DNA of 5,242 nt from Deltaproteobacteria bacterium (GTDB lineage: Bacteria; Desulfobacterota; Binatia; DP-6). A program made the position numbers and the translations under genes. Location: the NCBI GenBank assembly GCA_005879205.1, contig VBLD01000025.1, positions 1-5,242 on the forward strand. Reading direction: 5' to 3'. How positions within the stretch are numbered: position 1 is the stretch's first letter; each line of letters opens with the position of its first letter. Positions 1-5,242 of the stretch are shown here, in pieces. The notes under the pieces were generated by a model. It was not told where the DNA came from, did not search any database, and saw only the letters and a program-made list of their open reading frames with translations.

Positions 1-1062
1 ACCGTCGGCATCGTCACCCCGGTGGTCTCGGCGCTGGCGCTTTCGGCGCCGATCGACCTCGCGCAGCACGAGGGAGACCTCATCACGTACTGGGCGACGG
101 TGGTGGGGAACGTGCCCTTCGGCGTCGTGGTCGGCCTCTTCGGCAGCGTCATCCTGATCATGGCCGTCAACACGGCGTACGTGGCCTCGAGCGAGCTCCT
201 CGAGCGCGTGGCCCACCGCTACCGCTTCGACTGGCTCATCCTCACCAACCGTCGCGAGTCGCTCTACCGCATCCACGTGCTCAACGGCCTCATGTACACG
301 AGCATCATCTTCTTGACCCAGGGGTCGCAGGCGATCCTGGCGGAGATGTACGCCGTCGGCCTCCTCGCGAGCTTCTGCATCAACGTCGGCTGCCTGCTCA
401 TCTACCGCTACTTCCAGGGCACCAAGGAGATCCGCGAGTACCACACCTCGCGCACCGGCACGCTGCTCCTCGAGCTGATCCTGGTGGCGTGCTTCATCTA
501 CCTCGCCCTGCACAAGCCCTACGGCACCGGGCTCTGGGCCGCCGTGGTCACGGTGCTGCTCGTCGCGGGCATCCCGTTCTCGCGCCGCTACGGGCCCGAG
601 GTCGCGCAGGTGCGCCGCAGCGACTATCCGATGGAGATGCTGCTCGCGCTCGGCGAGGTGGACGGCCCGCTGCACGTCTACTTCCGGCGTCCGGGCGAGG
701 TCGAGGCCGCGGAGACGGCCCCCGGCACGGTGTACATCACGTTCTTCTCGCCCCGGCGGCCGCTGCCGGACCGGGTGGCGCCGAATCACTACCGCTTCCC
801 CATCTACGGCGGCAGCCTCTACCGGAGCATCCAGGCGATCCTCCAGCTCCTGCAGGAGGAGCTCGACGGCCGCGAGGTGCACGTCCACTTCGGCTGGCCG
901 ACCTCGTCCTGGCTCGACCGGATGGCGGTCGGCGTCTTCGTGTGGAACCTGATGCGCCTCCCGCGGGCGTTCCCGCGGCTCGACTTCTCGATCGACTACC
1001 TGCGCCAGGCCGAGCCGGTTCGTGCCGCGGAGCACGCGGCCGAGCGCGCCGCGAGCAGCTGA
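1..1062 (+). CDS. APC-superfamily (amino-acid type) permease, 3' part
   Basis: The frame is open from the first base of the window, so the gene starts upstream. The GTG at 22 is only an internal valine. About 353 residues are visible. Counting from that valine, hydrophobic segments lie near residues 30-54, 84-101, 105-130, 146-164 and 169-190. They fit helices 8-12 of a 12-helix LeuT-fold APC transporter. The asparagine-containing helix 'MAVNTAYVASSELL' followed by a cytoplasmic loop and the 'GLLASFCINVGCLLIYRY' helix are the family-like parts. By family, it would be an inner-membrane secondary transporter for amino acids or related compounds; the substrate cannot be read from this half. Residues 191-346 form a soluble tail with alternating strands and helices that I do not recognise. 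The last ten or so residues are Ala/Glu/Arg-rich. The gene ends in TGA at 1060-1062 and converges with the esterase gene. Family membership is fairly likely; specificity is unknown. Confidence 0.75.
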   Translation, partial: TVGIVTPVVSALALSAPIDLAQHEGDLITYWATVVGNVPFGVVVGLFGSVILIMAVNTAYVASSELLERVAHRYRFDWLILTNRRESLYRIHVLNGLMYTSIIFLTQGSQAILAEMYAVGLLASFCINVGCLLIYRYFQGTKEIREYHTSRTGTLLLELILVACFIYLALHKPYGTGLWAAVVTVLLVAGIPFSRRYGPEVAQVRRSDYPMEMLLALGEVDGPLHVYFRRPGEVEAAETAPGTVYITFFSPRRPLPDRVAPNHYRFPIYGGSLYRSIQAILQLLQEELDGREVHVHFGWPTSSWLDRMAVGVFVWNLMRLPRAFPRLDFSIDYLRQAEPVRAAEHAAERAASS

Positions 1063-1078
1063 CCCGGGCGGCGTTCCT

Positions 1079-1861
1079 TCACGCCTGGGGGCGGGCCCCC
1101 GCCCGCGCCGTCTCGACCCGCTCGAGGAAGTCCGCGGCCAGGCGTCCCACCTCGTCGCGCTCGAGGTCCATCGTGATCACGTGCCAGCTACGCTCGAGCA
1201 CATGCGTCTCGATCCACGGCGAGCCGAGGCCATGCCGCAACAGCTCGAGGTTGGTGAACGGGACGCTGTGGTCCTGGCGCCCGTGGAGCAGAAGCGCGGG
1301 CTGCGTGATGCGCGAGAGTTCCGGTCGCACGACCACCTGGAGCCGTAGGAGCTCCGTCACCCCGGCGAGCGGCGTCATACGATAGCTCCGGCTCGCGGCG
1401 CGCATCGCCGGATCCGCGACGTCGGGGCCGTTCCGCTTTGGGAGCATGGTGAGCCGGGTGGGCAGCACGCGCGAGAGGAGCGGCGCGAGACGCACCCGCC
1501 GGTCGCGCAGGCGGAGCGGGGTGCCGCACAGCACGAGGGCAGCCACGTCGTCCGGGCGCGTGGCCGCGAGGTGGAGCGCGAGCAAGCTACCGAGCGACAT
1601 GCCCGCGACGGCGAGCCGCTCGGTCGACGCGCGCAGCCGGGCCATTCCAGCTTCGACCGAAGCGAACCAGTCGGTCCAGCGGGTGCGCACGAGATCGGCC
1701 ACGTCGGTGCCGTGTCCGGCGAGGCGCACGGCGTGCACCGGGAAGCCGCGCGCGGCGAGGGCCTCGCCGAGCGGACGCATCTCCTCGGGTGTCCCCGTGA
1801 AGCCGTGCACGAGGAGGCAGCCGAGGGGCCGCGAGCCTGGCAGGCTGAAGGCGTCGACCAT
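1079..1861 (-). CDS. Est30-like alpha/beta-hydrolase (carboxylesterase)
   Basis: This is a 260-residue soluble alpha/beta-hydrolase, close to the usual length of about 250 for the Est30/monoacylglycerol-lipase-like carboxylesterases. The oxyanion-hole motif HGFTG is at residues 19-23. The nucleophile elbow GMSLG at 87-91 places the catalytic Ser at 89. Asp197 in 'LLHGRQDHSVP' and His227 in 'ERSWHVITMD' complete the triad in the expected order. A cap region lies between about residues 115 and 175. No signal peptide is visible, so it is probably cytoplasmic and hydrolyses short- to medium-chain esters or monoacylglycerols; the natural substrate is unknown. The ATG at 1861 is the only start that keeps the oxyanion hole, since the next Met is residue 28. 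No Shine-Dalgarno sequence precedes it: the 28 nt back to the ppiD stop are two palindromes. The spacing suggests co-transcription with ppiD. The stop lies 16 bp from the stop of the convergent permease gene. Confidence 0.9.
   Translation of the reverse strand: MVDAFSLPGSRPLGCLLVHGFTGTPEEMRPLGEALAARGFPVHAVRLAGHGTDVADLVRTRWTDWFASVEAGMARLRASTERLAVAGMSLGSLLALHLAATRPDDVAALVLCGTPLRLRDRRVRLAPLLSRVLPTRLTMLPKRNGPDVADPAMRAASRSYRMTPLAGVTELLRLQVVVRPELSRITQPALLLHGRQDHSVPFTNLELLRHGLGSPWIETHVLERSWHVITMDLERDEVGRLAADFLERVETARAGARPQA
1087..1104. terminator. GC-rich hairpin at convergent gene ends, possible terminator
   Basis: GGGCGG at 1089-1094 can pair with CCGCCC at 1099-1104 around a four-base loop, giving a strong 6-bp stem. 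It lies inside the last codons of the esterase gene, just past the permease stop. Neither strand shows the T-run of a classical intrinsic terminator, so this may be chance in GC-rich DNA or a weak or Rho-assisted stop. No better terminator is visible between the two convergent genes, which are only 16 bp apart. Confidence 0.2.
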
Positions 1862-1889
1862 CCGGTCCGGACCGCGGGCCGCGCGGCCC
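1862..1889 (-). repeat. Two adjacent perfect palindromes filling the ppiD-esterase spacer
   Basis: Read on the minus strand, the 28-nt spacer is a 14-bp perfect palindrome GGGCCGCGCGGCCC (1889-1876), one G, a 12-bp perfect palindrome CGGTCCGGACCG (1874-1863), one G, then the esterase ATG. In RNA these could fold as a 5-bp stem with a 4-nt loop and a 4-bp stem with a 4-nt loop. They cover exactly the place where a ribosome binding site should be. The symmetry is seen directly. A role in lowering downstream translation, in RNA processing or as a protein-binding site is inference. Confidence 0.6.
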
Positions 1890-3779
1890 TCAGCCCTTGA
1901 CGTCGGTGCGCACGTCGAGCCTTCCCGCGCGCAGCGCGCTCTCCTTCAGGAAGTCGACGTACCCGCGCACGATCGTCTGCCGCTTCTGCTGGAGCAGGCG
2001 GTCGTGGAGGGCTTCCTTGGCGGTGGCGAGCCCGCTCATGTCGGCGGGCTTGCGGTCGCGGAGTGCCGCGACGACCGCGTCGCCGCCCGCGGCGTACACC
2101 TTCGGCGCGAGCGGGACGTCGGCGGACAGCGCCAGCGAATCGGTACGAAGCTCCGGCATCGGCGGCAGACCCGCGAGCGTCGCCGTCTGCCGCTCGAAGT
2201 ACCCGGTCTCCTCCGCCTTGAGTCCTGCCTCCTCGGCGGCCTTCTCGAGCCCCGTCTCCTTGGCGCGCGCCAGCAGGGCCTCCGCACGCGTCCGGGCGGC
2301 GGCCTCGGCCCGTTCCCGACGCGCGTCGGCGGTCACGCGGTCCCGCACGTCTTCCAGCGGCGGGAGATGCGCCTCGGTCCGCTCGAAAGGAGCGACCAGG
2401 TAGACCGCGTCATCGGTCTCGACGAGGTCGCTCACCTCGCCGGTCTGGAGCGCGAAGGCCGCGTCGGTGAAGGCCTTCACGCGGCCGACTCCCGGAATGT
2501 CGTCCGCCGCGGCGAAGGGCGGGGTTTCTTCGACCGTCCGTCCGGCCGCCGCCTCGGCGAGCGCCTTGCCGCGCACGATCTCGCGCCGGTCCGTCTCCGC
2601 CTGCTTGCGCGCGAGCTCGAGGGCCCGCTCGGCGCGGAGCGCCTGGACGATCTCGTCGCGCGCCGCGTCGAGCGCCTTCACGCCGCCCGGCCGGTGCTCC
2701 TCGACCTTGATGACGTGGAAGCCGAAGGGCGTCTCCACGACGTCGCTCACCTTGCCCGCCTCGAGCGCGAAGGCGGCACTCTCGAACGCCGGCGTCATGG
2801 TGCCCCGGCCGAAGAGACCGAGGTCTCCCCCCTGCGCGGCGGAGCCCGGGTCGTCCGAGTTCTTGCGGGCGAGCGCGGCGAAGTCGCCCCCCGCCCGGAC
2901 CTTCGCGAGCAGGTCTTCCGCCTTCTTGCGCGCCGCGGCCTTCGCGGGCTCGCCGGCGTCGCTCGCCACCTTCACGAGAATGTGCCGCGCGCGCACCTGC
3001 TCGGGCTCGGTGAACTTGTCGTTCTTGTGCAGCTCGTAGTAGTCGCCGATCGCCGACTCGGGGACGTCGGCCTGGGCGAGAAAATCCGCGCGACGGTAGG
3101 CGACGTAGCGGGCCCGAACCTTGGCCGGGACCCGATAGCGGTCGGAGTGCTCCTGGAGGTACTTCGTGAGGTCGTCGTCGGTGAGGGAGATCCTCTTCTC
3201 TTCGGCGGCGGCGGGGACCCGCACGTAGGACAGATTCATCTGCGCGTGGTCCAGGCGGTACCGCTCCGCGACCTCGCCGTCGCTCACGTGGACCCCGTCG
3301 CTCACCAGCGACTGCAGCCGCTGGAAGAGGATCGAGCGACGGAGCTGGTCCTCGAACTCGCCACGGTCGCGCTGGAAGTTCAGGACGGCTTCCACCCGCT
3401 CGCGGCTGAACCGGCCGTCCTCCTGGAATTCGGGCATGCGGGTGATCGCCTCGATCAGCTCCGCCTCGGTCACCCGGATGCCGAGCCGTTCGGCCTCCCG
3501 GCGGATGAGTACGTCCTCGATCAGCTCGTCGAGGGCGCGCTCGCGTAGATTCAGGCTCCGCACCACCTCGGGCGGCATGCTCTCGAAGCGGCGCTGGAGG
3601 GCGGCCGCGGTCCGGTCGACGTCGCGCCGGCTGATCGCTTGTCCGTCGACGCGCGCGACCACCTCCATCCGCTGACCTCCGACCGCCCCGACCCCCCAGA
3701 CGATGAACAGGCCGGCCAGGAGGCCGTACAAGATCTTGATTCCGGTGGAATTGGAGTACTTGCGGAGGAAGCGCAGCAT
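1890..3779 (-). CDS. ppiD: PpiD-type periplasmic parvulin peptidyl-prolyl isomerase/chaperone
   Basis: The protein is 629 residues long, against about 623 for E. coli PpiD. It opens with the typical 'MLRFLRKYSNS' and a single membrane anchor at about residues 13-35, then a large periplasmic part. Residues 36-200 match the SurA/PpiD-like chaperone region, including 'VDGQAISRRDVD' and 'LDELIEDVLIRREAERLGI'. A well-formed parvulin (rotamase) domain spans about 258-363, with 'VRARHILVK' (His266), 'NSDDPGSAAQGGDLGLFGRG' and 'PFGFHVIKVEEHRPG' (His355). A second, degenerate parvulin-like half follows at about 415-470. The rest is Ala/Glu-rich and helical. By family it assists folding of proteins emerging from the Sec translocon into the periplasm. 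ATG 3779 is the first start in its frame: no start codon occurs back to an in-frame stop at 3842-3840, and only a weak GGA precedes it. It is divergent from mreB and probably leads a two-gene unit with the esterase. E. coli PpiD has little isomerase activity, whereas this domain keeps the usual parvulin residues. SurA is less likely because of the anchor and length. Confidence 0.93.
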   Translation of the reverse strand: MLRFLRKYSNSTGIKILYGLLAGLFIVWGVGAVGGQRMEVVARVDGQAISRRDVDRTAAALQRRFESMPPEVVRSLNLRERALDELIEDVLIRREAERLGIRVTEAELIEAITRMPEFQEDGRFSRERVEAVLNFQRDRGEFEDQLRRSILFQRLQSLVSDGVHVSDGEVAERYRLDHAQMNLSYVRVPAAAEEKRISLTDDDLTKYLQEHSDRYRVPAKVRARYVAYRRADFLAQADVPESAIGDYYELHKNDKFTEPEQVRARHILVKVASDAGEPAKAAARKKAEDLLAKVRAGGDFAALARKNSDDPGSAAQGGDLGLFGRGTMTPAFESAAFALEAGKVSDVVETPFGFHVIKVEEHRPGGVKALDAARDEIVQALRAERALELARKQAETDRREIVRGKALAEAAAGRTVEETPPFAAADDIPGVGRVKAFTDAAFALQTGEVSDLVETDDAVYLVAPFERTEAHLPPLEDVRDRVTADARRERAEAAARTRAEALLARAKETGLEKAAEEAGLKAEETGYFERQTATLAGLPPMPELRTDSLALSADVPLAPKVYAAGGDAVVAALRDRKPADMSGLATAKEALHDRLLQQKRQTIVRGYVDFLKESALRAGRLDVRTDVKG

Positions 3780-3934
3780 TCCAGCGCCCGCGAGCGAGGC
3801 TAGCGGAGCATTCCCGGCATTGCAAACCGCTGGCCGCGCTCAAGTTTACGTTGCCGCGTGCCGATGTTTCTGGTAGCCATATTCTTCACCACACCACGAC
3901 CGTTTCGGGGGCGGAAGGGCGGGGCCATCGGGCG
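3780..3934. promoter_or_regulatory. Divergent intergenic region between ppiD and mreB
   Basis: This 155-bp stretch separates two genes transcribed away from each other, so promoters for both should lie here or nearby. It contains the most A/T-rich patch of the right half (about 3841-3895). On the plus strand there is a TATTCT at 3880-3885 as a possible -10, but no matching -35 at 16-18 bp. The TTGCCG at 3851-3856 is 23 bp away, too far. On the minus strand TAAACT (3848-3843) is a -10-like hexamer, also without a good -35. A purine-rich GGAAGGG at 3913-3919 lies 15 nt before the mreB ATG, longer than the usual Shine-Dalgarno spacing. That promoters exist here is inferred from gene layout; the exact sites are not established. 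Confidence 0.45.
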
Positions 3935-4949
3935 ATGATTCTCGATTCGATTCTCGGCATATTCTCGAACGACCTGGCGATCGACCTGGGGACGGCGAAC
4001 ACCCTCATCTACGTGAAGGGCGAGGGAATCGTGTGCAACGAGCCGTCGGTCGTCGCGGTCCAGAAAGAAGCCGGCGGCCGGGGCGGCCGTCGCGTGCTGG
4101 CCGTCGGGGCCGAAGCGAAGAAGATGGTAGGGCGCACGCCCGGGAATATCGTCGCCATTCGGCCTCTCAAGGACGGCGTGATCGCCGACTTCGAGATCAC
4201 CGAGGCGATGCTCCGCTACTTCATCCAGAAGATCCACAACCGCAAGACGCTCGTCCGGCCGCGGATCATCATCTGCGTGCCGTTCGGAATCACCGAGGTC
4301 GAAAAGCGCGCGGTGCGCGAGTCGGCCGAGTCGGCCGGGGCGCGCGAGGTCTACCTCGTCGAGGAGCCGATGGCGGCGGCGATCGGCGCCGGGCTCCCGA
4401 TCACCGAGCCGACCGGCAACATGGTGGTCGACATCGGCGGCGGGACGACGGAAGTCGCGGTCATCTCGCTCTCGGGAATCGTGTTCTCGAAGTCCGTGCG
4501 CGTCGGCGGCGACAAGATGGACGAGGCGATCGTCCAGTACATCAAGCGGAAGTACAACCTCCTGGTCGGCGAACGGACCGCGGAGCTCATCAAGATCACG
4601 ATCGGCTCCGCCTATCCGGGCAACGAGCTCCAGACGATGGAGATCAAGGGCCGGGACCTGGTCGCCGGCGTGCCGAAGACGGTCGAGATTCCTCGAGCCG
4701 ATCAACCAGATCGTCGAGGCGGTCCGCATCGGTCTCGAGCGGACGCCACCCGAGCTGGCCTCGGACATCGTCGACAAGGGCATCGTGCTCGCTGGCGGCG
4801 GCTCGCTGCTGCGCAACCTCGACACCTTGCTGCGCGAGGAGACGGGGCTGCCCGTCGTGCTGGCCGACGACCCGCTCACCGCGGTCGTGATGGGAGCCGG
4901 CAAGGTCCTGGATGAACTCTCGCTCCTCAAGGACGTCGCCATTCAGTAG
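3935..4949 (+). CDS. mreB: MreB, actin-like rod-shape protein, with a frame break near 4690
   Basis: MreB is a bacterial actin that polymerises under the inner membrane and guides the elongation machinery (MreC, MreD, RodA, PBP2). From ATG 3935, residues 1-252 are canonical. They include 'SNDLAIDLGTANTLIYVKG' (phosphate 1 loop), 'GRTPGNIVAIRPLKDGVIAD', 'ITEVEKRAVRESAESAGA', 'VEEPMAAAIGAGLPI' and 'DIGGGTTEVAVISLSGIV' (phosphate 2). After 'GVPKTVEI' the frame is lost. The remaining MreB sequence continues in another frame from 4692: 'LEPINQIVEAVRIGLERTPP', 'SDIVDKGIVLAGGGSLL' (adenosine motif), 'DDPLTAVVMGAGKVLDEL', ending 'KDVAIQ' and TAG 4947-4949. As written, translation would run out of frame to TGA 4913-4915, adding 74 foreign residues. 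Repaired, the protein is about 337 residues plus a missing block of about nine, close to the usual 345. A longer start at TTG 3851 would add 28 residues with no MreB character and was not chosen. mreB is usually essential in rods, so a sequencing or assembly error is the likeliest reading. Confidence 0.93.
4683..4697 (+). other. mreB: Deletion/frameshift junction in mreB
   Basis: Here the sequence passes from 'VEI' in one frame (GTC GAG ATT, ending at 4690) directly to 'LEPINQIV' in the next (CTC GAG CCG, from 4692), with a single stray C at 4691. In E. coli MreB about ten residues lie between the equivalent points (the 'NSNEILEALQ' segment before 'EPL'), against one Leu here. About nine codons are gone while one extra base remains, that is a net loss of about 26 nt. 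The pentamer TCGAG flanks the junction at 4683-4687 and 4693-4697, which might have promoted slippage or misassembly. The loss is inferred by comparison with remembered family sequences; the frame change itself is plain. Confidence 0.85.
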
Positions 4950-4970
4950 GCCCGGATCCACGACGTACGC

Positions 4971-5004
4971 CGCCGCGCCGGCCCCGGCCTCGTCGAGCGC
5001 GGCG
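4971..5004 (+). repeat. Inverted repeat in the mreB-mreC spacer
   Basis: CGCCGCGC at 4971-4978 is the perfect reverse complement of GCGCGGCG at 4997-5004. The 18-nt interval can itself fold in part (GCCG/CGGC around GCCC at 4977-4988, as an alternative to the outer stem). It sits in the 73-bp gap between the mreB stop and the mreC start. No T-run follows, so it is not a clear intrinsic terminator. It may be an RNA-processing or attenuation element, or simply GC-rich background. Confidence 0.35.
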
Positions 5005-5022
5005 CCACCCGCCGCGTAGAAT

Positions 5023-5242
5023 GTGTTGGACTTCCTCCGCCGAAACCGAGCCGTCCTGAGCTCGGCAGTTTTCCTCCTGATCGCCGGTGTGCTCGCACTC
5101 AGGACGGGCGGTGAGCGCGTGCGCAGCGACCCGCTCGGGCGGTTCTTCCTGGAGGTCATGGCGCCCCTGCAGCGCGGCAGCACTGCCGTCGGGCACGCGG
5201 TGGGCGGGACGTGGCGCAGCGTCGGCGAGCTCATGCGCAGCC
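5023..5242 (+). CDS. mreC: MreC, rod-shape-determining protein, N-terminal part
   Basis: Seventy-three codons are present before the window ends. The product begins 'MLDFLRRNRAVLSSAVFLLI', a short basic cytoplasmic start and one membrane helix at about residues 11-26. It continues with 'DPLGRFFLEVMAPLQRGSTA', the family-typical region that precedes the periplasmic coiled coil ('LxxxxxxPLQ'). MreC is a bitopic inner-membrane protein that couples MreB filaments to the PBP2/RodA synthase; its position directly after mreB supports the call. GTG 5023 is the earliest possible start because an in-frame TAG sits at 5017-5019; TTG 5026 is the only close alternative. No Shine-Dalgarno sequence is visible before it. 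An ATG at 5021 overlaps the GTG in another frame but opens only a 12-codon frame. The coiled coil and beta-barrel domains lie beyond the window. Confidence 0.88.
   Translation, partial: MLDFLRRNRAVLSSAVFLLIAGVLALRTGGERVRSDPLGRFFLEVMAPLQRGSTAVGHAVGGTWRSVGELMRS

Noticed and set aside
489..1385. A 298-codon plus-strand frame overlapping the permease end and the esterase gene
   Set aside because: It is an Arg/Ala/Pro-rich shadow frame that crosses two real genes and has no recognisable domain.
1446..3548. A 700-codon open frame on the plus strand, opposite the esterase and ppiD genes
   Set aside because: It is antisense to two well-recognised genes, is dominated by Arg/Gly/Leu/Val as expected of a GC-rich shadow frame, and shows no recognisable domain.
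2410..3843. A 477-codon minus-strand frame overlapping ppiD in another frame
   Set aside because: It is Arg/Gly/Pro-rich out-of-frame translation of ppiD with no family resemblance.
3851..3885. A sigma70-type promoter for mreB from TTGCCG (3851) and TATTCT (3880)
   Set aside because: The 23-bp spacer is too long for a standard promoter. The hexamer at the correct 17-bp spacing, TAGCCA at 3874-3879, matches the -10 consensus at only two positions.
3851..3934. Upstream TTG start giving MreB a 28-residue N-terminal extension
   Set aside because: The extension has no MreB character, while ATG 3935 gives the family-typical N-terminus with 'SNDLAIDLGTANT' about ten residues in.
4683..4697. Programmed ribosomal frameshifting in mreB
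   Set aside because: About nine conserved codons are missing at the junction as well as the frame change, and there is no slippery heptamer. A shift alone would not restore normal MreB.
3800..4942. A 380-codon minus-strand frame opposite mreB
   Set aside because: It lies antisense to conserved MreB sequence, its composition is Asp/Arg/His-rich as expected for the complement of that frame, and it has no known motif.
4644..5234. A 196-codon minus-strand frame opposite the mreB end and mreC start
   Set aside because: It is antisense to two recognised genes and has low-complexity Arg/Ala/Ser-rich composition.

Overview
This is a G+C-rich bacterial chromosomal window. It has very strong third-position G/C preference and long spurious open frames on the antisense strands. 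It holds five protein genes and no recognisable RNA gene, insertion sequence, CRISPR array or phage gene. PpiD, MreB and MreC together point to a rod-shaped, didermic (Gram-negative) bacterium. The MreB and PpiD sequences look most like those of high-GC Deltaproteobacteria-type lineages (Myxococcota/Desulfobacterota/Binatota-like). That placement is an impression from sequence style, not a demonstrated one.

Layout: (1) 1-1062, plus strand: the 3' part of an APC-superfamily (amino-acid/polyamine type) permease with about five visible membrane helices and a soluble tail of about 155 residues. (2) 1079-1861, minus strand: an Est30-like alpha/beta-hydrolase (carboxylesterase) that converges on the permease with only 16 bp between stop codons. 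(3) 1890-3779, minus strand: PpiD, a membrane-anchored periplasmic parvulin-type folding factor. It lies directly upstream of the esterase and is probably co-transcribed with it; the 28-bp spacer is built almost entirely of two perfect palindromes. (4) 3780-3934: a 155-bp divergent intergenic region that must carry control signals for both directions. (5) 3935-4949, plus strand: mreB, complete at both ends but with its reading frame broken near 4690 by an apparent loss of about 26 nt. (6) 5023-5242, plus strand: the start of mreC, cut by the window end; a 73-bp spacer with a GC-rich inverted repeat separates it from mreB.

Functionally, the right half is the start of a cell-shape operon (mreB-mreC, probably followed by mreD and the elongation PBP2/RodA genes outside the window). 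It is transcribed divergently from an envelope protein-folding factor. The permease and esterase have no evident link to it.

The window reads as ordinary housekeeping DNA. I found no convincing new multi-gene system. The items most worth a second look are the broken mreB frame, the double palindrome between ppiD and the esterase gene, and the unrecognised C-terminal domain of the permease.
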